Source: an uncultured Bizionia sp.
GTDB lineage: Bacteria > Bacteroidota > Bacteroidia > Flavobacteriales > Flavobacteriaceae
Direction of reading: 5' to 3'
NCBI GenBank assembly: GCA_947496215.1
Contig: CANMCF010000013.1
Location: forward strand, 1-64,000
Length of the DNA: 64,000 nucleotides
Made by a program: the position numbers and the translations under genes. The notes under the pieces are model-generated. The model ran no database searches. It had not been told where the DNA came from and saw only the letters and a program-made list of their open reading frames with translations. Positions 1-7,591 of this stretch are shown here, one piece after another; position 1 is the stretch's first letter; each line of letters opens with the position of its first letter.

Positions 1-294
1 AAATAACCTTATTCTTCTCTTTGGTTCTTTATGATTAATTTATCTAATTTAATGAAAGGCTAAGTTAAGATGTATAAAAAACATAGGGCGTTTGTGTTAA
101 ACTGGAAGGTCTGTGCATATTAACAAAGTCCGCTAAATATAAAATTTGGCGTTTCTAATAGAAAAGATAAAAGCAAAATATTTATATTTAGCTAAGTAAT
201 AAACCGAAACGAAAGTGCTTATCAACTGCCCTACGATTTCTTATACTGAACGTTAAACGAAACTAGAAAATTACTCACCAAAACGAGAGTCGAT
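1..294. other. Non-coding, repeat-like left edge
   Basis: I see no credible gene in this stretch. It contains a 12-bp perfect inverted repeat (132-143 and 181-192), a smaller hairpin (131-137 with 145-151, one G-T mismatch), and two GTTAAAC heptamers (96-102 and 252-258). GTTAAAC fits the GTTRRRY core found at the ends of integron attC sites. No full attC site with a matching RYYYAAC box could be assembled by eye. The stretch may be an intergenic repeat or a cassette-end remnant. The left part could also be the 3' flank of a gene outside the window. Confidence 0.4.
132..192. repeat. 12-bp perfect inverted repeat
   Basis: GCTAAATATAAA at 132-143 is exactly complementary to TTTATATTTAGC at 181-192, with 37 bases between. 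The stem is AT-rich and has no T-run directly after it, so it does not look like a simple intrinsic terminator. It could fold in single-stranded DNA or RNA. Confidence 0.6.
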
Positions 295-894
295 ATGAAA
301 AAAGTATACTCAGTCGAAGAATACATAGAGACAAACGCCCATTTTGATGAAGCATTGACACTTTTGCGCAACATCATAAACACCACGGAATTGGAAGAAA
401 CCATAAAATGGAGTGCGCCAGTCTATGCCTTGAATGGTAAAAATGTCGTAGGGTTGGGTGCCTTTAAAAATCATTTTGGCATTTGGTTCTTCAATGGGGT
501 ATTTTTAAAGGACGAACATGGTATGTTGGTCAATGCCCAAGAGAACAAGACCAAGGCATTGCGACAAATGCGTTTTGAATCCATCGCCGAAATTGATGAG
601 GACATTGTCTTGTCCTATTTGAAGGAAGCCATAGAAAACCAAAGGTTGGGCAAGGAAATAAAACCAGACAGAAGCAAAAAGGAAACCATAATCCCCGAGG
701 AATTGAAAGCAGCTTTGGATTCGGACAAGGTTTACAAGACTGCCTTCGAAGCTTTGTCTCCTTCCAAGCAACGCGAATACTGTGAGCACATTGCCAGTGC
801 CAAACGAGACGCCACAAAAATTTCTAGGTTGGAAAAGATAAAACCCATGATTCTACAAAACAAAGGACTGCACGACAAGTATAAGAATTGCTAG
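295..894 (+). CDS. YdeI/OmpD-associated (DUF1801-like) family protein
   Basis: This 199-residue soluble protein combines two parts of the YdeI-like family. Residues about 15-115 are DUF1801-like (WSAPVYALNGKNVVGLGAFKNH, and FFNGVFLKD). Residues about 135-199 form the C-terminal OmdA/YdeI bacteriocin-protection-type segment (ALSPSKQREYCEHIASAKRDATKISRLEKI). The molecular function of the family is not established. There is no signal peptide. The ATG at 295 is the first in frame. It stands alone: the next gene is convergent, and the two stop codons share the palindrome CTAG at 891-894. The family call is secure, the function is not. Confidence 0.8.
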   Translation: MKKVYSVEEYIETNAHFDEALTLLRNIINTTELEETIKWSAPVYALNGKNVVGLGAFKNHFGIWFFNGVFLKDEHGMLVNAQENKTKALRQMRFESIAEIDEDIVLSYLKEAIENQRLGKEIKPDRSKKETIIPEELKAALDSDKVYKTAFEALSPSKQREYCEHIASAKRDATKISRLEKIKPMILQNKGLHDKYKNC

Positions 895-1913
895 AATTGA
901 AAGTCTTCCTTTGTGGTTCCCCTTAGATGAAGGCTCACATCTATTACCTTTGTCTTTTGCGGTAGTTTCTCCTTGCACTCTAGTCTATCCACCAACAAAC
1001 GTACGGAAGTCTCCCCCATCTCTTGAGAATGCTGGGAAACCGTAGATAGTTTTGGGGATGTAAACTGTAGTACGTTCTCTCCCGAAAAACCAATTATGGA
1101 CAAATCCCTTGGTATTTCGATGCTTCTTTGCAACGCCTTGTTCAATGCTATCACTCCTGAAACGTTGTCTATCGCTATTATGCCATCTACAGCTTTATGA
1201 GTATCGAAAATAGCATCTATGGCTCTTTCCAAGTCATCTTCCTTTCCTATTGTAACGACGATAGTCTTTCCTCCATAGCTTTTTTCATCTTCAATGGCTT
1301 GCAAAAAACCATGCGTTCTCAGCTTGCCAACGCTCAACTCCTCTATGTTGTTTATCAGGATTATATTTTTTCGTCCTTCCTTCAGCAAATGTTTGGTGAC
1401 TTTGTAGGTTGCTTCGAAATCATCGATAATCACTTTGTCGCATTCCACTCTTTCCGATATGCGATCGAACATCACCATTGGCAATTTTTGATCTATTATG
1501 CTTTTAAGGTGATCCGATTCTTGTCGTATTTGGGTCTCTTCAGCAATGGATATGATAAAACCGTCCACGCTACCATTTGCCAACAAGTTCAAACTATTCA
1601 CCTCCTTGTCATAAGACTCATTGGAAATGCATGTAATCAAACTATACCCTAACATCGATGCTTCTTTTTCCATGCCATACAACACCTTGGCGAAGAAATG
1701 GTTCAATATGTTCGGGATGATGACTCCTATGGTCTTGGTCTTGCTGTTCTTTAGACTCAAAGCAACTCTGTTGGGTACATACTTGTACATCGATGCTGCT
1801 TCCTTGACACGTTTTATGGTGTTTTCACTTATTTCAGGGCTATCATTCAAAGCCTTCGATACGGTGGATATGGAAACATTCAATCTTTTTGCCAGCTCTT
1901 TTAAAGTAATCAT
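891..1913 (-). CDS. LacI-family transcriptional regulator
   Basis: A 340-residue LacI/GalR-type repressor of normal length. The N-terminal helix-turn-helix is at residues 2-45 (TLKELAKRLNVSISTVSKAL, hinge near NRVALSLK). A periplasmic-binding-protein-like sensor domain follows to the C-terminus (TIGVIIPNILNHFFAKVL, VDGFIISIA, and DLSIIGFSGENVLQFTSP). Such proteins bind a palindromic operator as dimers and usually release it on binding a sugar or nucleotide. No sugar catabolic genes lie beside it, so the ligand and regulon cannot be inferred. The gene is transcribed alone, with its own start at 1913. Confidence 0.92.
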   Translation of the reverse strand: MITLKELAKRLNVSISTVSKALNDSPEISENTIKRVKEAASMYKYVPNRVALSLKNSKTKTIGVIIPNILNHFFAKVLYGMEKEASMLGYSLITCISNESYDKEVNSLNLLANGSVDGFIISIAEETQIRQESDHLKSIIDQKLPMVMFDRISERVECDKVIIDDFEATYKVTKHLLKEGRKNIILINNIEELSVGKLRTHGFLQAIEDEKSYGGKTIVVTIGKEDDLERAIDAIFDTHKAVDGIIAIDNVSGVIALNKALQRSIEIPRDLSIIGFSGENVLQFTSPKLSTVSQHSQEMGETSVRLLVDRLECKEKLPQKTKVIDVSLHLRGTTKEDFQF

Positions 1914-2029
1914 CCCTTCAATTTTAAACGTATGAAAGATACTAATGTAATTAAAATATTTACTTCGATATGCATTGAGGGTGGCCGGCTATTCATTTTA
2001 CTGGAATTGTCTAGACTGCTTTCCATAAA

Positions 2030-2055
2030 AAAAGCTTCCATCTCTGGAAGCTTTT
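2030..2055 (-). terminator. Intrinsic terminator after yajC
   Basis: An 11-bp perfect stem (2030-2040 with 2045-2055) and a 4-base loop. On the minus strand it is followed by a run of seven T (plus-strand A 2027-2033). It lies about 26 bases beyond the yajC stop and would end the nusB-DUF1573-yajC unit. Confidence 0.8.
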
Positions 2056-2080
2056 CTATTTATGAATTTGTATTGAAATC

Positions 2081-2371
2081 CTATTTTTCCTTTGCTGGAG
2101 CGTTAAGTGATTTACTCATTTCCATGGAAATTGCAGAACGATCGAACTTTATCTTTCCTGCCATGGTTTCGATAATGCAACTACGATCCTTGTCGTTAAG
2201 TTCCGTTACCTTGCCATGTATTCCACTTTTGGTAATAACCTTGTCTCCTTTCTTCAATTCTGAAGCAAATTTTTTCTCCTGCTTGGCACGCTTCATCTGC
2301 GGCGCAATCATGAAGAAATATACGACACCAAACATCAAGATGATTGGCAAAAATTGTGTCATTCCTTCCAT
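2081..2371 (-). CDS. yajC: Preprotein translocase subunit YajC
   Basis: A 96-residue protein with one N-terminal membrane segment (about residues 6-22, FLPIILMFGVVYFFMI) followed by the conserved APQMKRAKQEKKF stretch and a cytoplasmic YajC domain (LKKGDKVITKSGIHGKVTELND). YajC associates with SecDF and the SecYEG translocon in the inner membrane. Its start overlaps the upstream DUF1573 stop by one base (TAATG at 2369-2373), which suggests translational coupling. The acidic and basic tail at residues about 80-96 is typical of flavobacterial versions. Confidence 0.93.
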   Translation of the reverse strand: MEGMTQFLPIILMFGVVYFFMIAPQMKRAKQEKKFASELKKGDKVITKSGIHGKVTELNDKDRSCIIETMAGKIKFDRSAISMEMSKSLNAPAKEK

Positions 2372-2865
2372 TACTTAATTACTGGTGATGCCGTTGGTGT
2401 TGCTTTTTTAGGTGCGTTTGGATCTGGCTTTACAAAAGCAGAGATCTTTACTACTTCTCTTCCTTTTTCCGTATTCGCCGTTACAGTAACGGCCTTGGAT
2501 ACTTTATTTGTTCCCTTACCATTGAATTTTACCGTAAAGCTTCCTGATGCTCCTGGTGCCAAAGGTTCTTTTGACCAATCTTTAGGAATTGTACATCCAC
2601 AAGAACTTTTGATGTCAGTGATTACCAAAGGAGATTTCCCCGTGTTCTTGTAGTTGAATACCGTTTCAACATTTGTTCCTGAGATGATTTCACCAAAATC
2701 GTGCTCAAGCTTGTCAAATTCTAGCACAGGAAAGTTTGATGCATTTGCATCTCTCTCCGTAGCCTCTGCTACCTTCTTGTCATCAACCTTATTTGCTGCA
2801 TCGTCTTTACATGATGTGAATGCTATCAAGCAAATTGCACTTAATACTAGTACTACTCTTTTCAT
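2371..2865 (-). CDS. DUF1573 domain lipoprotein
   Basis: A 164-residue protein with a lipoprotein signal (hydrophobic segment ending at Cys20 in LIAFTSCKDD) and one DUF1573 immunoglobulin-like domain (LEFDKLEHDFGEI, VVITDIKSSCGCTIPKDW, APGASGSFTVKFN). The CGC motif is typical of the domain, whose function is unknown. It is likely anchored in the outer membrane or periplasm. A Pro/Thr/Ala-rich tail ends the protein. It is sandwiched between nusB and yajC on the same strand, a familiar flavobacterial arrangement. Confidence 0.88.
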   Translation of the reverse strand: MKRVVLVLSAICLIAFTSCKDDAANKVDDKKVAEATERDANASNFPVLEFDKLEHDFGEIISGTNVETVFNYKNTGKSPLVITDIKSSCGCTIPKDWSKEPLAPGASGSFTVKFNGKGTNKVSKAVTVTANTEKGREVVKISAFVKPDPNAPKKATPTASPVIK

Positions 2866-2931
2866 AATCTTTTATTTAGTTTTAATTTATCAATTATCTT
2901 TTAGGTCAGTAAAAATAATAATATTTTTTAT

Positions 2932-3876
2932 TTACATCAAACCTCTACCAATTTTATTTAATTCTCCGGATTCTTGATAATCCCTTACCAACTTGTCCAA
3001 TATCCCATTTATGAAAATACTGCTCTTTGGTGTCGAATACTCCTTGGAGATTTCCAAATACTCGTTTATGGTCACTTTGGTAGGTATGGATGGGAAGTTT
3101 TTTAATTCGCAAACCCCCATTTTCAATAACACCTTGTCCAAAGAGGCGATACGATCTGCATCCCAATTGGTGGTTTTTCCTTCTATCTCCTTTGCCAATG
3201 CACTTTGATTGAGCAATGTCTTCCTAAACAAGTCCACAGCGTACTGCTTGTCGTCCAAGTCCTTGTATAGCTTTGGAAGGAAATGAAATTGATCCGATGT
3301 CTTCTTTACTTTTCTAAGGAGTTTCAAGATCGACGTGTTCACCGTTGGCAAATCGTCCAACCATGTTAAGTTCTTGTCTTCTATGTATTCATAGATCTTT
3401 TCGTTTGGAGCTATGATGTCCTTGAATACATCTATGATAAATTCTTTGTCTTCTTTGAAACTGGATGTTCTGGTTTCCAAATAGGTCTTGTATAGATCGC
3501 TCTTCAAGATGGCTTTGAATATGATTTCGACATATTCGTCGTCCAATTCCCAGTTTTTGATGTTGTGGGTTACAAACCTTGCTTTCAATTGCTCGTTGTC
3601 CCTAAGCATTATAAGCACTTCGTTGTTTATGAACTTTCGATTTGGGTCTTTCTCCTCTTTGGTTGCCAAATGTTTGTTTTGGGTTTTCTTCAAATGATCC
3701 TCTGCACGTTTTTGTACTTCGATCATCAATGAAACAAGCAATAGGTATAAATTATACATATTGTCTATGCTGTGGAGCAAAAATTTCTGGTCTTTAACAA
3801 AATTATCACTTTCCGTACCTTGAAATGCATATAGCACTTGCATGACTTTTACTCTAATGTGTCTTCTACTTAACAT
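2932..3876 (-). CDS. nusB: Transcription antitermination factor NusB (long Bacteroidota form)
   Basis: A 314-residue protein, about twice the length of E. coli NusB. The first 17 residues (MLSRRHIRVKVMQVLYAF) match the Arg-rich start of NusB. The C-terminal part (about residues 185-305, ending in the LLKMGVCELKNFPSIPTKVT and INEYLEISKEYSTPKSSIF motifs) is the rest of the all-helical NusB fold. Between them lies a charged, helical insertion of about 150 residues. NusB binds boxA RNA with NusE/S10 and promotes rRNA antitermination. It heads the nusB-DUF1573-yajC unit; the gap to the next gene is 66 bases. Confidence 0.9.
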   Translation of the reverse strand: MLSRRHIRVKVMQVLYAFQGTESDNFVKDQKFLLHSIDNMYNLYLLLVSLMIEVQKRAEDHLKKTQNKHLATKEEKDPNRKFINNEVLIMLRDNEQLKARFVTHNIKNWELDDEYVEIIFKAILKSDLYKTYLETRTSSFKEDKEFIIDVFKDIIAPNEKIYEYIEDKNLTWLDDLPTVNTSILKLLRKVKKTSDQFHFLPKLYKDLDDKQYAVDLFRKTLLNQSALAKEIEGKTTNWDADRIASLDKVLLKMGVCELKNFPSIPTKVTINEYLEISKEYSTPKSSIFINGILDKLVRDYQESGELNKIGRGLM

Positions 3877-3912
3877 TTTTTACAAAGAACTTTTAATAAA
3901 ATATTTACCATT

Positions 3913-3945
3913 AAAAAAGGGCAAAAGTTAAAATAACTTTTGCCC
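3913..3945 (-). terminator. Intrinsic terminator after leucine dehydrogenase
   Basis: A 12-bp perfect stem (3919-3930 with 3934-3945) and a 3-base loop. On the minus strand the stem is followed by six T (plus-strand A 3913-3918). It lies 28 bases beyond the dehydrogenase stop and separates that gene from nusB. Confidence 0.85.
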
Positions 3946-3973
3946 TGCAAAAATAGTCTTTTTTATGAATTAC

Positions 3974-5080
3974 CTATGTATTCGCATTCTCTTTTTTTCT
4001 TGCATCTATTCTTCCTTGAGCAATATTCAAAGCAGCTTGATGAGATGTGATGCCATTTGTTTCCGCATTGCTCAAAATCTCCAATGTGGTATTGTAGATA
4101 TTTTCCGTCTTACGCATTATTTCCGTCTTACCATAGTTCTCCAACTCTGCATACACGTTGATTATTCCTCCTGCATTGATCAAGAAGTCCGGTGCATAGA
4201 CAATCCCCTTGTCTTTAAGGGTTTGCCCGTGTTTGTTTTCGTCTGCCAATTGGTTGTTGGCAGCTCCTGCTATTACTTTTGCTCTTATGTCGTTTATGGT
4301 TGCATCGTTTATGGTTGCTCCCAATGCACATGGCGCGTAGATGTCCACATCTTCAGCATATACGTTGTTACCCGTATAGATTGTAGCACCGTATTTGTCG
4401 CTTACTTCATTTAAACGCGCTTCGTTTATGTCAGAGATGATGACTTTTGCTCCTTCATTGGTCAAATGCTCCACCAAAGATTCTCCCACGTGACCGATAC
4501 CTTGTACTATCACGGATTTATCTTCCAACACATCCGTTCCGAATTTATACTTTGCGGCAGCCTTCATTCCCATGAAAACACCGTATGCTGTAATTGGAGA
4601 AGGGTTTCCTGCACCTCCCTTGGATTCGGAAATACCCGTAACGTAGGGTGTGACCTCTCTAACCAAATCCATATCGCTCGTTTCCATCCCCACATCTTCT
4701 GCAGTGATGTATCTTCCGCTCAAGGAATGTACGAATTCACCAAAACGCTTCATTAACTCAGGCGTTTTTTGAGTCTTGGCATCTCCTATGATCACAGCTT
4801 TTCCTCCTCCGAGGTTCAAACCGGTGATTGCTGACTTAAAACTCATTCCACGAGATAGGCGCAGAACATCGTTCAATGCTTCCCATTCGTTATTGTATTG
4901 CCACATTCTGGTACCTCCCAAAGCAGGTCCCAATACTGTATTGTGAATACCAATTATTGCCTTTAATCCTGTATCTTTGTCATTGCAAAAGACAATTTGT
5001 TCATGATTGTCAAAAGACAACTGTCCAAAGACAGGGTCCAATTTATGTAATTCGTTTGTGTTAATAACTTCTGAAATCAT
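3974..5080 (-). CDS. Glu/Leu/Phe/Val (leucine-type) dehydrogenase
   Basis: A 368-residue NAD-dependent amino-acid dehydrogenase. It oxidatively deaminates branched-chain amino acids to 2-oxo acids, the starters for the branched fatty acids typical of flavobacteria. Visible family motifs are the substrate region (GPALGGTRMWQY), the catalytic lysine loop (GLNLGGGKAVIIGD), the PAEDVGM-like segment (ITAEDVGMETSDMD), and the Rossmann glycine motif (VIVQGIGHVGESLVEHL). The length and the GGG-K loop fit leucine or valine dehydrogenase better than hexameric glutamate dehydrogenase. Exact substrate preference cannot be read from sequence. It is a single-gene unit, divergent from the ABC exporter. Confidence 0.9.
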   Translation of the reverse strand: MISEVINTNELHKLDPVFGQLSFDNHEQIVFCNDKDTGLKAIIGIHNTVLGPALGGTRMWQYNNEWEALNDVLRLSRGMSFKSAITGLNLGGGKAVIIGDAKTQKTPELMKRFGEFVHSLSGRYITAEDVGMETSDMDLVREVTPYVTGISESKGGAGNPSPITAYGVFMGMKAAAKYKFGTDVLEDKSVIVQGIGHVGESLVEHLTNEGAKVIISDINEARLNEVSDKYGATIYTGNNVYAEDVDIYAPCALGATINDATINDIRAKVIAGAANNQLADENKHGQTLKDKGIVYAPDFLINAGGIINVYAELENYGKTEIMRKTENIYNTTLEILSNAETNGITSHQAALNIAQGRIDARKKENANT

Positions 5081-5166
5081 TTAAGTTTTTATTAAGTTAA
5101 TTTAAGCTGCCAATTACTAATTATGTAAAAACGACGCGTAAAAATAATCTAATATTAGTGTTATTG

Positions 5167-5174
5167 CAAAAATA
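5167..5174 (-). promoter_or_regulatory. Possible -7 box for leucine dehydrogenase
   Basis: On the minus strand this reads TATTTTTG, an exact fit to the Bacteroidota -7 consensus TAnnTTTG. It lies 87 bases upstream of the dehydrogenase start. No good TTG -33 box is seen at the usual spacing, so confidence is low. Confidence 0.3.
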
Positions 5175-5226
5175 TGCGTGTTAAATTATGAAAATGCTAA
5201 TTATTCAAATATATCAAAATCTGTAA

Positions 5227-6984
5227 ATGAAAGAATTGCAGCACCTTAACAAGTACTTTTACAAGTATAAATTCCAGCTGATAATAGGGATTAGCATCAC
5301 TATAATCTCCAAGCTGTTCATAGTGTTCGTCCCAAAGCTCATAGGATCTTCGGTGGATGTCATCAACTACCAATTGAAAAATCCAGAGCGTGCCATTTCC
5401 ATTTTTGAAAAAGAGAATTTGCAAAATATACTACTCATTGTCGGCACGGCGATAGTTGGAGGCATATTGACCTATTTCATGAGACAATACATCATTAACG
5501 TATCTCGCTACATAGAATACGATCTCAAAAATGAGATTTACAAGCAATACCAAAAACTCTCCTTGAATTTCTACAAGAAAAATCGAACTGGGGATTTGAT
5601 GAATCGCATCAGTGAAGATGTGGGCAAGGTACGTATGTATGTAGGCCCAGCAATAATGTACAGCATAAATACGATTACCTTGTTTGTGGTCGCTTTGTTT
5701 TTCATGTATCGCCAAGCACCAACGCTTACCTTGTATACCGTGATACCATTACCCGTCCTTTCCATATTGATTTACAAGATCAGCAAACAAATTCATAAGC
5801 GCAGCACGATAGTGCAAGAATACCTGTCCAAACTATCCACGTTTACACAAGAAACCTTTAGTGGCATTTCCGTGATAAAGGCGTATGGCATAGAACCGCA
5901 AACCTATTCCAAGTTCAACACGCTATCCTTGACAAGCAAGGAAAAACAATTGAGTTTGGTACGTGTACAAGCTTTCTTTTTCCCAATGATGATCTTGCTA
6001 ATCGGAATAAGCAATCTCATTGTCATCTACATCGGAGGAAAGCAATATATAAATGGAATCATCTCCTTGGGGACAATCATAGAATTCATCATTTATGTAA
6101 ACATGCTCACTTGGCCTGTAGCCACAGTTGGTTGGGTCACTTCCATAGTACAACAGGCTGAAGCATCGCAAAAAAGGATCAATGAGTTTTTGAAAATTGA
6201 ACCAGAAATCAAAAACAACGTGGAGGCACCTTCCATCATAAAAGGAAACATCGAGTTCAAGAATGTCCATTTCACCTATGATGACACCAACATAGAAGCC
6301 TTGAAAGGTGTAAGCTTCAAAGTCAGTCCTGGTGAAACATTGGCTATAATAGGAAAAACTGGATCAGGAAAATCTACCATCTTGGATTTGATAGGACGTT
6401 TGTATGACATAGACGAGGGAACACTGCTCGTAGATGGTGAAATCATATCTGAATTGAACTTGAATAGTTTGAGGAATGCCATTGGTTATGTCCCTCAAGA
6501 TGCCTTCCTATTTAGCGACACCATAAACAACAACATAAAATTTGGTAAGGAGGATGCAACGGACGAAGAAGTCATAGCTGCTGCAAAAAAAGCTCAAGTT
6601 CATAAGAACATCAAAAAATTCAACAACCAATACGAAACTGTTCTAGGAGAGCGTGGAATTACATTGTCTGGTGGCCAAAAGCAACGTGTATCCATAGCCA
6701 GGGCCATCATAAAAGAGCCACAAATACTATTGTTTGACGATTGCCTTTCTGCTGTGGACACCGAGACAGAAGAAAAAATATTGAACAATTTAGATAAGAT
6801 TTCGATAGGAAAAACCACAATTATAGTAAGTCATAGGATCTCTTCTGCCAAAAATGCAGACCATATCATTGTTTTGGATGATGGCAAAGTTGTACAAAAT
6901 GGCACTCACGAAACCCTCATAAACCTAGATGGTTACTACAAGGAACTTTATTTAAAACAATTAAGCGCAAAAGAAATGCTGTAA
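5227..6984 (+). CDS. ABC exporter, fused permease and ATPase (MsbA-like)
   Basis: A 585-residue half-transporter that should work as a dimer in the inner membrane, exporting lipids, drugs or peptides. Residues about 15-310 hold six membrane helices of the ABC type 1 fold. Residues about 340-575 are the nucleotide-binding domain, with Walker A (IIGKTGSGKSTILDL), Q-loop (GYVPQDAFLF), signature (LSGGQKQRVSIARAI), Walker B (QILLFDDCLSAVD) and H-loop (IVSHRIS). The residue after the Walker B aspartate, normally the catalytic glutamate, is Asp505. Such DD sites occur in heterodimeric exporters, yet no partner gene is adjacent. The substrate cannot be told. Confidence 0.92.
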   Translation: MKELQHLNKYFYKYKFQLIIGISITIISKLFIVFVPKLIGSSVDVINYQLKNPERAISIFEKENLQNILLIVGTAIVGGILTYFMRQYIINVSRYIEYDLKNEIYKQYQKLSLNFYKKNRTGDLMNRISEDVGKVRMYVGPAIMYSINTITLFVVALFFMYRQAPTLTLYTVIPLPVLSILIYKISKQIHKRSTIVQEYLSKLSTFTQETFSGISVIKAYGIEPQTYSKFNTLSLTSKEKQLSLVRVQAFFFPMMILLIGISNLIVIYIGGKQYINGIISLGTIIEFIIYVNMLTWPVATVGWVTSIVQQAEASQKRINEFLKIEPEIKNNVEAPSIIKGNIEFKNVHFTYDDTNIEALKGVSFKVSPGETLAIIGKTGSGKSTILDLIGRLYDIDEGTLLVDGEIISELNLNSLRNAIGYVPQDAFLFSDTINNNIKFGKEDATDEEVIAAAKKAQVHKNIKKFNNQYETVLGERGITLSGGQKQRVSIARAIIKEPQILLFDDCLSAVDTETEEKILNNLDKISIGKTTIIVSHRISSAKNADHIIVLDDGKVVQNGTHETLINLDGYYKELYLKQLSAKEML

Positions 6985-7057
6985 TTTGTTGTATGGTTTC
7001 ATTTTTTTTTAGATTTTTGAGATTATTAATAATTTAACCATATAAAATCAAAAAACG

Positions 7058-7459
7058 ATGCACAACAACGAGATGATGGAGAAAGAGGAGATTTATTCTA
7101 AAGTATTAAGAGCTGGAAGACGTACGTATTTCTTTGATGTTAGATCCACTAAAGCTGGAGATTATTATTTAACGATTACCGAAAGCAAGAAGTTTACCAA
7201 CGATGATGGATCGTTTCATTATAAAAAACACAAAATCTACCTATACAAGGAGGATTTCAGTGAGTTCAACAGTATTTTGCAAGAAATGACAGACTACGTC
7301 ATTGCTGAAAAGGGAGATGAAGTAATAAGTGACCGTCACCAAAAGGACTTCAAAAAGGAATATGATGCTCCTGCTCCAACCACAAGCCAAACAACAGAAG
7401 AAACTAATTCTGAAGCTGCCGAAAGCCGTTTCACCGACATAGATTTCGATGACATATAG
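7058..7459 (+). CDS. DUF3276 PUR-alpha-like nucleic-acid-binding protein
   Basis: A 133-residue DUF3276 protein, a small family found mainly in Bacteroidota and related to eukaryotic PUR-alpha repeats, which bind purine-rich single-stranded DNA or RNA. The core is residues about 8-85 (YSKVLRAGRRTYFFDVRSTK, YYLTITESKKF, KHKIYLYKEDFSEF). The C-terminal tail is acidic and Thr/Ser-rich (SRFTDIDFDDI), resembling a flexible interaction tail. It is an independent gene with its own terminator. Family assignment is confident; the cellular role is inferred from the fold only. Confidence 0.87.
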   Translation: MHNNEMMEKEEIYSKVLRAGRRTYFFDVRSTKAGDYYLTITESKKFTNDDGSFHYKKHKIYLYKEDFSEFNSILQEMTDYVIAEKGDEVISDRHQKDFKKEYDAPAPTTSQTTEETNSEAAESRFTDIDFDDI

Positions 7460-7482
7460 TTTGTAATCAAACAAAAAAACAT

Positions 7483-7513
7483 AAGCCGTTACCTTAAAAG
7501 TAACGGCTTTTTT
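7483..7513 (+). terminator. Intrinsic terminator after the DUF3276 gene
   Basis: A 10-bp perfect stem (7483-7492 with 7500-7509), a 7-base loop and a T-run reaching 7513. It begins 24 bases after the stop codon of the DUF3276 gene. Confidence 0.88.
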
Positions 7514-7591
7514 ATGTTTAAAACCGAAAGACAACACGATATTTTACTTTGATTTACCATTGGTTATCAGTAAATTAGACTCTTAACCACC

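Noticed and set aside
1932-2378. 148-codon plus-strand frame
   Set aside because: It lies opposite yajC and includes the terminator; yajC is certain on the other strand.
3965-4414. 149-codon plus-strand frame, Cys-rich
   Set aside because: A shadow of the leucine dehydrogenase gene; its composition is implausible.
6992-7042. 7-bp inverted repeat after the ABC exporter gene
   Set aside because: Long loop, short AT-rich arms and no T-run at the right place; not a convincing terminator.
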